Assembly: GCA_023213315.1 (NCBI GenBank)
Contig: JAKCPI010005165.1
Coordinates: 1-64,000 of the forward strand
Direction: 5' to 3'
Origin: Euborellia annulipes
Lineage: Eukaryota > Arthropoda > Insecta > Dermaptera > Anisolabididae
Length of the DNA: 64,000 nt
Shown: in pieces, positions 45,945-57,200 of the stretch
Layout of the letters: each line of letters begins with the position of its first letter
How positions within the stretch are numbered: the first letter of the stretch is position 1
Notes under the pieces: model-generated
What the model saw: only the letters and a program-made list of their open reading frames with translations
What the model was told of the DNA's origin: nothing
The model's database searches: none
Position numbers and translations under genes: made by a program

Positions 45945-46215
45945 TGCCAATTAAAGATGATGTGAGAGGGTCCATCAATTGCTGGCTTTTATTCTCCGGT
46001 CCTTTCCTTAAAAAAAAAATATTTTGTTTAGTATGATATATTTATGCAATTAACTAGACTATATATACGGGTATAAGGCTAATTTCTAAATTTTTGTTTG
46101 AAAAATTTGTCTTTGAGAGAGCCCGGGCCCCTTGGGGCTCACGTGAAAAAGGAAAAATGATATATTACAGGTGAAAAAGGAAAAATGATATATTATAAAA
46201 GGAAAAAAGAATATA

Positions 46216-49200
46216 TTATTTTTTCAAAGCCCGCCCGGCCCGGTCCGAGGGAACATATGTTACTATATATTTTGAAACAGCAGACAATTTAGATATATCT
46301 TCATAATAACTATGGTCCATTTCAATAGTTTCTATTGATTCATCAAAACTAATTTTTTTAAAAATAATATTATCATGGGATGTATCATTAATTATATCAA
46401 TGACTTTGGATGAACTTTGGGTGAACTTTGGATGAACATCCGATTTCATCATAAATTTTTCTTTAAAATCTCTTAAGACGTTTTTCATTGTTGCTAAACG
46501 TCTTGTTTTTCGTAAGTTTATTCTTTGTAAATTTTTTATTTTATTTTGCAAATATTTTATTTTTTGAAGGTAGGAAACCTTTGTTGGGGAATTGTTTCTT
46601 CGTTTTGGCGAAATGGATGTTGATCTTGTACATGAAGGTCGTCGAGGTTCTTTAATTTCCGGAACCGAAGACAGTGATGCTCGTGGAGGTAAGGATCGAG
46701 AGTGACATCTTGGTTCCGGAGAAGTACTTGTAGTAGTTGAAGTAGAGGTTGCAACAGGTTCCTTTACCCAAGTTCTTTTCTTAATAGGTAACTGAAAAAA
46801 AAAATATAATATAGCTTAAACATTGAAAACAGGGACAGGGGCTTATATTCATACATACGCCACATAGACGAAAATATTTTTGGAATACAGTATATATATA
46901 TTTATTAGGGTCCGACCGAAACAAGATTTTCAACCGAAACCGAATTTTGGCCTTAATCTTAGTTTCGGCCGAAACCGTAACCGAAATCGAAACTTGTATT
47001 TCCTTTCAGGGCGGGGGGGCCCGAAAAAATTTCTATATAGAGGCCTTAAACTCAAAAATTTTTTCCGCCCGGCGGAACATTTCCCTTTAGCGGAACCAAA
47101 ATTTTTAAAAAAATTTTTTCTCCCTCAAGTGCAAATCATTTAACTTTTTTTTTTTTGCGTCCGAGACTCATCCCATCTTTTCAGACTCAGGTTTCGGCTA
47201 CTTTTTGGCCGAAACCGAATATTCGGTCGGTTCCTTATATTTATATATATCGTATATTTGATCAAAGTTAAAATTGTGATTAAAAAAATTCTCCCTCGGC
47301 CCCCAGCCGGGTGCGTAAGATGTTTATTTTATAATTTAAAAATAAATAATTAATTGGAAATTAAAAGCATATATAATTTTCACTTACTTTCTTTTGAAAT
47401 GCTGTGAATATTGTAGGGATAGCATTTTCTCTTAGTCGGGTCATTACCAGCGACGTTCTATCAAAACACTCCTTAGCAAAATGATCTGAGCATAGTAAAG
47501 AATATTTTGATGGCTCCCAATCTTTCCTCCGGACGGCGTCTATCCATTTCTTCCTTAAATCGCCATCTCTTGGAAATCTGAAAGATGTGAAATATTCAAA
47601 ATTTCTACTCTAGACCACAATTTTTACTTTCTCTTACCTATGTATATATGTAATATATATATAGAGAGTTACTTTCTCTTACCTATGTATATATGTAATA
47701 TATATATAGAGAGAAAGTATTGCGATCATGTCAAAAATTCGATGTCGAGATTTTGATGGATATACATGTTTTGAGGTCCCCTGAGTCCAAAAAAATGGGT
47801 CCCGCAAATTGGTCTGTGTGTGTGTGTGTGTGTGTGTATGTGTGTGTGTGTGTGTGTGTGTGTCTGTATGTGTGGACAGATTTTAGCATGAAGGAGTTGA
47901 GCTGCGGATTGAAATTTTATATTTAACTTAGGTACCTTTGAAGAATCTCAAAATAAGCTTTTGAACAAAATCGGCCAAAAAGTACTAGTACTTTACTGAT
48001 GTACTTTTTCAGTTTTTCGATTTTCAAAATTCCCTCCAAGGTTTTTTTAAAATTCATAAATCAACTATTTTTTAGATGCTCTTTAAAATGTATATTCTCA
48101 TTTGCCGTTGAAATCTTCTGAAGACCACTTTACTCTTGTTCTTCATAGGAAAGATAGAAATGGTTGCCATGGTAACGGAATTTAAATCTTTTTCTTTTTA
48201 TTAGATTAAAAATCAATTATTATTTAAATTCCCATTTTTTACTTTCTCTTACCTATGTATATATGTAATATATATATAGAGAGAAAGTATTGGATTCATG
48301 TCAAAAATTCGATGTCGAGATTTTGATGGATCTTCACGTTTTGAGGTCCCCTGAATCCAAAAAGTGGTTTTCGCGACATGGTCTGTCTGTGGTGGGGGGG
48401 GGTGGGTGTGTCTGTGTTCAATTTTAAGCATGAAGGAATTGAGCTATGAGGCTGAAATTTTATATTTAAGTTAAACACCCTCCTGGACCGGAAAAATAAG
48501 CTTTTAATCAAAATCAGCCAAAGATTACTAGAACTTTACTGATGTACTTTTCAGTTTTTTTCGACTCAAAATTTGCTCCAACATTTTTTTTAAATTCAAA
48601 AATCAATTATTTTTTAGATGCTCTTTAAAATGTATATTCTCATTTGTGATTGAAATCTTCTGAAGACCACTTTACTCTTGTACTCCATAAAAAAGATAGG
48701 AGAAATGGTTGCCATGGTATCAAAATATAAATATTTTCCCATACTTATAAATTTTACATCTTGAATTCAATTGTACCCTACTGTCGGAAACTAAATACAT
48801 GTCGACACAAAAATCTGGTGTGACAAGCACAGTACACAACTTTCGATTACGAAGGTAGAGAAAGTGTGTGCTGTGCGCCAGTCACACCAGATTTTTATTG
48901 CTTTAATTGTTTCAAAGAAAACATATATGTCCTCTCTCACTTGCAAACATTATAGTCTGTCTCTACTCTTTTTAAATTCCCTTTCCGGCTCTTCCATCCA
49001 TAGAAACAATGTTAATTTCCTATAGGGATTTGTATGTTAATTTCGATTCAAAAGGGGGTCCCCTTTGGAACTTTACGCATTTAAAATTTTTTTCCAATTC
49101 TTATGAAATTTTGTATTTATTTACGATTCTATATTGTGTATAAAAATGTCCAAATATGAGATTAAAATTTTGAAAAATAACCATAGTTTATTTCAACCAT

Positions 49201-49694
49201 TCAACATTTAAAATGCAAGTTTGAAACTAAGGTGCTATCGGAAACTAAATATATCTCGACACAAAAAATCTGGTGTGACCAGCACAGTGCGCAACTTTCT
49301 CTTACCGAAGGGTAAGAGAAAGTTGTGTGCTGTGCGCCAGTCACACCAGATTTTTTATTTAACCAAGAGATATTCTAGCACTACCAGATTTTGTTATAAT
49401 GAAGAAAATTTTGTAGGTAGCTTTTTATCCTTTCAGATGGAATTAGCTAAATAATCAAAAAAAAAATTATTTTTAATTACTTACCAAATTCCTCCTGAAA
49501 GAATTCAGGAACATGAGTACCTAGAAAATTTTCTAAAATATTATATATATACCGTTTTGAATTTTAATCAAAGAAATTGTAAATATCTTAAACATACTTG
49601 TGGAAAGAATATTTTTTCCCAGATTCCTCTTCAATCAGCTGTCTTTTATTTTTTTTATGGTTCGGTTCTGGCATCCAGATGCAGAACATGCCAT
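46216..49694 (-). CDS. THAP-domain protein with C-terminal coiled coil (frameshift in exon 1)
   Basis: Three minus-strand exons: 49694-49598, 47577-47388 and 46791-46216 (stop TAA). Splice borders are GT-AG and the phases agree. Exon 1 gives MACSASGCQNR, the first zinc pair (CxxxxC); exon 2 gives FPRDGDLRKKW, LCSDHF (second pair, CxxH) and ENAIPTIF, the diagnostic C2CH THAP fold for DNA binding. Exon 3 has a Ser/Pro/Arg-rich linker, then a basic helix rich in Leu, Lys and Asn (YLQNKIKNLQRINLRK) likely to be a coiled coil, and an acidic C-terminus. A run of eight A (complement of 49649-49656 region) leaves exon 1 one base short of the frame of exon 2. Either the copy is a pseudogene, the assembly lost an A, or translation starts at the in-frame ATG at 49674 and skips the first zinc ligands. 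About 287 residues if restored. Confidence 0.78.
46905..47240. repeat. TIR-like element with GGCCGAAACCG repeats
   Basis: AGGGTCCGACCGAAAC with repeated CCGAAACCGAA words at the left and GGCCGAAACCGAATATTCGG, TCGGTTCCTTA at the right form inverted ends. It lies in intron 2 of the THAP gene. No exact target duplication seen. Confidence 0.55.
47625..49355 (-). repeat. Tandem 1-kb hairpin repeats in intron 1 of the THAP gene
   Basis: A duplicated ACTTTCTCTTACC/TATA hairpin at 47625-47720 starts a first copy, into which a second (48238-48895) appears inserted; the first resumes at about 48896 with CTTTAATTGTTTCAAAGAAA and ends in the hairpin at 49265-49355. The body matches 7973-9005 closely once the inner copy is removed. 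A TG microsatellite lies at 47814-47875. Confidence 0.75.
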
Positions 49695-49778
49695 GTTAAT
49701 TATTCTTAAAAATAAAAATAAAATAAAAAAACACAAAATCAAGAATTTTTCGACAAAACAACTATCTATAATCTAAAC

Positions 49779-50140
49779 CAGTGGTTCCCAACCGGTGTGC
49801 CCCGGCACCCAAGGGTGCCACGAAAATGCCTAAGGGGTGCCGCGAGATATTTAGATAAAAAAATAAATAAAATAAAGAGGCGAAAAAATAAAGTTTTGTT
49901 TAAAAAAAGGTCAAATGATTAAAATGGAAGCGGCAAAATTTTCCTTAGATCGGAAAAAAATTAAGCTTTGCCAAAAAAAAGGTCAAATGATTTTCACGCA
50001 AGGGAAAAAAATTTGCCCCAGGGTGGAAAAAAAATTTCGGATTTGATAGGGAAAAAAAAGGAAGGGTGCCGCTAGTGTGTAATATTATTCCCAACGCACC
50101 TTTGGGGTGCCGTGGACTTCAAAAAGGTTGGGAAACGCTG
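49779..50140. mobile_element. hAT-like MITE, CAGTGGTTCCCAACC ends
   Basis: ATCTAAAC at 49771-49778 is repeated at 50141-50148. Ends CAGTGGTTCCCAACCGG and GGTTGGGAAACGCTG. It sits 85 bp upstream of the THAP start codon. A GGGTGCC word is repeated inside. Confidence 0.85.
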
Positions 50141-51293
50141 ATCTAAACCATAAAATCTAATAAAAAACAAGTAAATACAAATTAAATTATTAAAAACTAT
50201 TTCAAATGTTTAAATATATGAACAAAACTATAAAACAAAGAAGAAATATCTAAGAAAAACTTACACTAGGAAATTTGAAACAAAATTGTACAGCCTATGC
50301 TGGGCCTATGTAAAAGTCAATGTTTTCATATTCACAATATGGCCGACAAGACCTCCCCCGATTTCTCCCTACTTTTTTGGAGCTATCCCCCACTCAGAGT
50401 TGGGTTTTATACATGATTTTGCAGTTTTATACAAAAATCGCGGATAAAACTTGTATAAAACGTATAAAATGTATAAAACTCGGATGCGCATGCGCAAACC
50501 CGACGAGAAAGGAAATTCAAAAAAAATCATTTATAACTAGAATGAGTAATATTTTTTATTATTTATATATAAAAAACAAATTTTCAAATATGCCAGGTGG
50601 AAGACCACCTACTAAAAATTTTAAATTGTTTGACTATCAATTAATTAAACTAAATTAAACTTAATAAAAGAGTGATTTGGGTTTTACTGTGGTTTGTTTG
50701 CAAAAATTGTGCTATAGCATATAGCAATGTATAGCACAGCCGCAATATTGAGATCAGACTAAATGGGATGTCATTTGGTGCAGAAAGAAAACCTCTAATA
50801 GAATAAATAAAAAATCCCGAGTAATTAACTGCAAAATTAATTTTTTTTTTCGAAAAACGTCATTTTTTAGGCAAAAAAATATCGAAAAATAGCCCTACTT
50901 GTTGTGCAACGCATAGCTACTTGACCCCCGGACCTTTTTTCTTTTTTTTTTGATATGACATCATTTTACCGCATGAGAGCACTCGGCGGGATTTTTTTTT
51001 CAGGGAGTGGGTTTTGTACAGTTTTTTTACATCGGCCTAGTTTTATCCATGTATAAAACCGTGTATTATACTCGGGAACAGTTCTTTGGGGTTTTTTGCT
51101 TTTGTCAGTTTCACTGTTGGCTACACTGTTTACATATTTCTCTGTCAAGCAACAAATTTGGCATATTTCCCAAAGAAAAGCCGAAAAAATTTGATAATCA
51201 TCTTTTATTAATTAATTAACCGAAATAATAATTAACCTCCCACTACTAATTGATAGTTGATAAAACTAAAACTGAGTTTTATTTAAGTTTATA
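50141..51293. other. Region between THAP and ECM29 starts
   Basis: The two genes diverge from here. The block ATTCACAATATGGCCGACAA near 50330 recalls a YY1-type site (ATGGC) and is similar to 40250-40280. No TATA box was placed with confidence, and short open frames have no domain. The ECM29 5' UTR must end at 51293. Confidence 0.4.
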
Positions 51294-54200
51294 ATGTCAG
51301 TTGCCACCGATGAATTAAGTAAGTGTAAAAACAACAATTACATTTATTTTAGGTTATTTTTATTTTATGAAAAAATTGGATATATCATGATCATTTGCAT
51401 AAATTATTACTATTTGAATATTTCAACCAAAGATAAGATTTTTCTTTTTACAAAATTTTATAAAATTTAACAAATAATTTAGTATTTTATTTATAAAGTG
51501 ATTTTCCATTTTTAAATCAATGTGATTATAATTTACACCTCTTATTAAAAAAATAAATTGAAGGTAAGAGATGGGAATGTGTAAATCTGAAAGAACTAGA
51601 AGTTTGTTTAATGAAGTAATAATTAGCATTCACAAATTAATTTAAAATTTATTAAATACTTTATTTTTTGGTGATCTGTCAAACAAAAGCTGTCTGTAAA
51701 TTCATTTCAATCATGTAAGAGGATAGATGGACTAGAAGGAAATAAAAAATAAATCACAAAGACCTTGGGGAGAGAAAGACATTCTAGGGGGAAAGGCTTG
51801 GAAGATTTGAGAAAGGCATCGAACAATAAATACAGGTGGATTTGGAAAAAGTCATTAACCGTAATATTTTCCTCACTATAAAAAAAATATAAAGTCAGAT
51901 TCAGGGGTTGAAAATTATTAAGAAAAAGATATGGAAAGGTGTGACACATGTATAACAATCAAGAGGAGACGGAAACCTGAGAAAATTTTAAAAATCTTAG
52001 TGTTTGGACAGTTTAGAGGATAATACAAATAACATAGTTTTAGAATTTAAGCTCATACAGCCCTGTAACAGATTTTTTTACTTTTGTTAAAAAATTTATT
52101 TTTAATTTTTTTTTATTAATAAAAGGAAGGGAAATTTGTAAATAACTTTTATATAAACCAATTGTAATGCCCATCTATGTACAGTCTGTTTAGCCTTAAG
52201 ATTAATAAAAGCGTTGTAATAATTAAAATCAAAACTAATCTAAATTCCCTATTTTTTCAGCTCTTTTAGAGAGAGTCTTTCTTCGAATTGGTTCCGCTGA
52301 TACTGATGAACAACTTCAAAATGCAGTTTCAAAATTTTTACCACCAGTTTTACTTAAACTTTCAAGCCAACAGGAAGGAGTTCGAAAAAAGGTGATTTGT
52401 TGGTTTCATTTTTTTTTTTTAATTTGTATTATTTTACATCATATAATCAATTTTATTTTTTTATTAATAGGTTATGGAATTACTTGTTCATATAAACAAA
52501 CGAATTAAATCAAGACCAAATGTTCAACTGCCCGTCGAATCACTTCTACTTCAATATGAAGATCCTTCTGCAAGCTCATTTATAATTGTAAATATAATAA
52601 TACAGATTATTCAGATTGTGGCTTAAGATGAAGGCCTTCTCTTCACCAGCCCCCTACTCACTCGGCTTGTTCCATATGTAGTGGTCAATGTGGTTATAAA
52701 ATTAATCGGGGTATTCATTGAATTCTTGTTTGAAAAAACATTCTACCAAATACCCGTCTCTAAATTTAAAATGCCTCGAGGATTGTTATCAATCTATTGC
52801 ATCTTTCTGACAAGGATATTTTTGTTTTTATATTGAGACAATAAATACCCTAGTCAAGTAAACAGATATTCATTATAAAAGTTAATTCTTTTAGAACGAT
52901 TTTTTCTATCGTCGTATTGATGCGTGATAAGAAAATTCCTGGAATCTTTTTTCGATCATGACATTTCACTCAAACCCATGGCAATTAAATAAAAAAAAAA
53001 ATATATATATATGGGTGATTCTACGCTATTTGGATTTTTTTTGTGTCCAGAAACCAAATATACTCTGTTCAATTTAATATTCATGATTTCCTTAGTTGAC
53101 ATTATTTTCGTATCTGTAATGATAAAGGCCAGAAGATATTTTAATTTTTTTGAGTTTTATTAGCACCAGAAGAAATATGTTACCTGAAGAATGAAACTAT
53201 TGGCAGAATTGTGAAAATTAAGCTAGGAAAGTGACAGACAATTAACTATTTATAATGAAAGCTGAATTAATATTAAAAAAACATACATATTATAGCTATA
53301 AGATATTAAGGAAACAAAATTTCGTCCCTACCCGTGAGCGGGTATTTTCCCTGACAGAGTTTTTTTTTATTCCATTTTTTGGCATCGAATGCCATTTAGA
53401 CCTCGTATCTATTTATTTCAATTGGATTGATAGCTAAATCCAATTGAAATAAATTTTTGTCGCATTAGACGGGATGCGAACCCTTGAATGTGCCTGAATA
53501 ATGACAGCCAAACTAATGACAAAACCACACATTCCGTTAAAAAAAACAATACGCGTCTTTCTTGCCAAAGTTTCGACGTAATTCATGACATTTACATACA
53601 ATAAACATTGCATTGTACATATGTAGAGTTACGTAACGATAAAATATAAAGAGATTTATTTACCAGAATAAATACTGCATCGACTGGCCCAAACACACTT
53701 TATGACAATTCAACAATAACTAAAGCTATATTATTTGAATTATGCTCAACGCCGTTAGCTTGCTTCTTACTTCAGACTGTACTATGCCTGTTATTCATGG
53801 CCATTGTTATCCTTTGGCAGTTTTTATGATAAATTTTTATCTTTTAATTTTTTCCAGAATAGATGACATCATTTTTAGGTCACGTGAAAACAAGTATTTT
53901 TTTTTTATAATAACAAAATCTTTTAAAATGTATTTTCATTAATTATGTTTTGGGGTTTACTTATGTTTATAATTATGGTAAAAAATATTATGTCAAGTTA
54001 ATAAATAAATGAATGTCGAACAAAACTAGTAAAAAAACTAGAAATGGGACACCCAGAATACTGACATTTATGACTATTTTCAACTATTAATTCCTAAAAT
54101 GAAACAGTTATCGTGAATTGACTAAATGGCCCCAATAAAACACGATATTCTTTATTATTTAAGAATACAGTATCAATGATATAATTATTTTAACATATAT

Positions 54201-57200
54201 TTTTTCCACTGACCAATAAAATTCAAATAGCGTAGAATCACCCATATATATAGCATAACTTAAAAAGTTAAATATTTTCGAGATTTATATATTTGAATTA
54301 GATATTAGTATTCAAAATTCTTTTCGGACTTAACTAAGTCATAGAGATATATATCTAACAAAGCTGGGAGTGTTATTTATTGGCGAGGCCAAACATCCCA
54401 TGGCCCCCGGGAATCGAACCCAGGATCTCCAGCCTCTTTAATTATGCATGGCATTTTCTCAAAAGAAAACATTAAAATATATATGAGGTATATATCAATA
54501 TAGGTTATGGAGAAGAACCAACCAGCGACTGCTTTCCAAGTCAAAATAATTTATTTGCAAATATTTCGGTATGCCTAACGCAAACCATCCTCAGTGCATC
54601 AAATTATATAATAGTGGAGCGTTTTACAAAATAATAAAATGCATGAGAAGAATTTTGTAAAACGTTCCACTATTATTACATATAATTTGATGCACTGAGG
54701 ATGGTTTGCGTTATTTTGACGTGGAAAGCAGTAGCTGGTTGTTTCTTCTCCATAACCTTAATTCAATCCTCCCAGCATACGTGATTTCTTTTATATATCA
54801 ATATATTTTAAAAATTTTAGAATGGCGGAGTGGCTCGGGCCCCTCCTTTACGATAATGCCCTTGGTATTATAAAATAATGGGGCTATTTGTGAAATATCA
54901 AACACACTGCCCAAAATATTTGCCATACTATACACTGGTCCGGTCATTAAAAATGTCCTGACAAGACTTAATAAGGAGGGGAAAAAAAAGCAAGTCATTT
55001 CTTTATAGGCAGAAAAATTATTCAACGTTTTAAATTAAAAGGCAAGTCACATACTGACTGCCTACATTCGTCTCAAATTATTGACTATTTCTGCTTGTGC
55101 CCGGCCTCACACAAAACCAAACATTTCGTCGCGACTTGCCTTTTCTGTTTCTGTATGCGTTCGTCTTTAATTATATTTCCTGAATGTCAATCGTACTTTA
55201 ACATTTTTACATTTACCTCTCTGCTCAAAAGGGTCAGAGACAGTCGCTTTTATAATTTCATAAATAAACCTTCAAATATATTGTCCTCTAACCAACATTT
55301 CATTAAAGATACTTTGCCTACTTTATTATTTGAAATTTCTATCGGAATCCTCGTTTATTTGCCCGAGGTGCTTCCATGCTCGAAGTAACAACACCTTAAA
55401 CCCAACCGGCCTCTGGCAGTAGCCATCTACCAGCACCCGGTGAAGTTACCTTATTTCCTATCTCTAACTCTTTCTCCTCTCCTCATTTCTAGCTTTCTGA
55501 ACAGGGATATTCTTTGTAGAAGCCGACACCATAGCCCGCTACACCAGCGAGCCCTTTTTTACCAACTGTAAATAATCACGTTGGAGAATAACAACCAGCA
55601 GATTTATTGCTCCTTTATTTGGCAAATATTTCGACGCATATGACATGCATGCATCATCCTCAGTGCCGCGAGGATGTAATAGGTGGGCTTGGTTCAAAAA
55701 TTATTTAAATGCCTTATGATATTGATATCAATTCTGCATCAGAGCGGTCATCAGCTTAAAGAAGGCACCTCAGAAGAAACATGACGCCCCTAAAGCATTT
55801 AAATAATTTTTGGACCAAGCCCACCTATTACATCCTCGCGGCACTGAGGATGATGCATGTCATAGGCGTCGAAATATTTGCCAAATAAAGGACGTCAGGT
55901 GGAGCGATTAATCTGCTTGGTTTTTTGTTATTCTCCGACCCCATTGCTCTACTCATCCCAGCCTACATATAATCGTATATAATCACTTTTATAGCAACTT
56001 ATCAACGCAAATATAATGGGTCTAAAAAAATTTTAAAAAGATATTTATTTTATGGAATGGAAAAGAGAAATGCCAAATGCCGAAGGAGACGTTTCGGACA
56101 AAATTTTATTTGTTCTTCCTCAGTCCTTGTTGGTTATAGTTGGCTTATAAACTAATTAGACACAAAGTTGTCACAATAAAAATTTTGTCCGAAACGTCTC
56201 CCTTTCGGTATTTGGCATCCAAAGGCTCTTTTTATTTGCTGCACCTGTACTTGCTCTCTTCCATTCCATAACATCAACAGCCACTTCTCTTCAACTAATA
56301 TTTATTTTATATTGTGATCAAACTTGCATTTGTAAAAATATACAATTTATTTTTATTTTAGAATTTTACAATAATCTACATTAAAATTGGATTTCCTCGG
56401 CTTCCTGTTGAAAAACAAGCTGAATTGATGCCCATCGTCCTCAATGCTTTAGAAGGGAAACCTGAATCACATCAGGATAGGTGAGTAATTCAGATTTTAA
56501 ATTATAAATGTATCCAGAGAAATTAATATCAAATCAATTTCAGTTTACTTCTTCTATTAATGCCTGTATTGAGTCATGTTAAGTTTCCAAATGATGTTGC
56601 AAAACGTTCCTCGATGTTTGGATTAAACGAACGTCCTAAAATTACAAAACTTTTATCAGATTTTATGCTGGACATGCTTCTTTTGCCTTATGGGTAAATA
56701 TATTCACCATTTAATAGTTTTTTTTTAATTAATTAATTTAAAAAAAATATTTTTTATAATCAGGGCGAGTGTTCAACAATCAGAAAATAGAGCCCCCGAT
56801 CAGCCAGGATCTTCAGGAGGTTCTGCTCCACCCAGCTTTCCTGTTCCGCCTGGCCTCTCAGAGCAAGCCTTTAAACGAGTCACCGGAGAAAATCCTCTCA
56901 AGCCAGAAGATTTAGAGCAAGTGAAATTAGGCATTGTGAAATTCCTAGCCGGTGGAATTTTACGTGATTCAGATATTCTAATACATTTAATTGTCGCTGC
57001 TGCTGACACTCGATTTAACGTAGCCAATTTTGCTGATATGGAATTGAAAAAGATAATTAACGGATTGGATTGGAGTTCTTATCATTTAGTTGGTCCTCTC
57101 TATCGGGTTTTTCTCGGAACTGAAAAAATTCAAAAATCAGATCCGGCAAAAAATGATCCGCAACGACCAACTAATCAAAAGAACATTCGATCTCCAGCGA

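Larger units (their letters stand above)
45676..46009. repeat. Foldback element with a hammerhead on each arm
   Basis: 334 bp. AAGGAAAGGACCGGAGAATA at the left is complementary to TATTCTCCGGTCCTTTCCTT at the right, and pairing continues to GACACGGGCCCTCCGCC around a loop of about 60 bp. The two hammerheads (45741-45776 minus, 45909-45944 plus) face outward. It resembles a pair of inverted terminal repeats of a Penelope-like element without the coding part. Confidence 0.78.
55582..55938. repeat. Foldback element with two intact hammerhead arms (ECM29 intron 3)
   Basis: Arms begin TTGGAGAATAACAA and end TTGTTATTCTCCGA. The inner arms CTAATTATTT-type sequence meet around a centre near 55740-55780. 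Hammerheads at 55625-55663 (minus) and 55844-55878 (plus) both have complete cores. Confidence 0.77.
52588..56361 (+). other. ECM29 intron 3, repeat-filled
   Basis: GT at 52588, AG at 56360-56361. Contains a 1.2-kb TIR element (53013-54243), three hammerhead foldbacks (54503-54757, 55582-55938, 56051-56310) and a SINE copy (55320-55560). No exon seen. Confidence 0.85.

Noticed and set aside
50320..50658. 112-residue frame upstream of ECM29
   Set aside because: No domain, low-complexity end, and its start block recurs at 40260 as a repeat.
54380..54450. Possible tRNA gene on the minus strand (GGTTCGATTCC)
   Set aside because: B box only; no A box or cloverleaf could be built.
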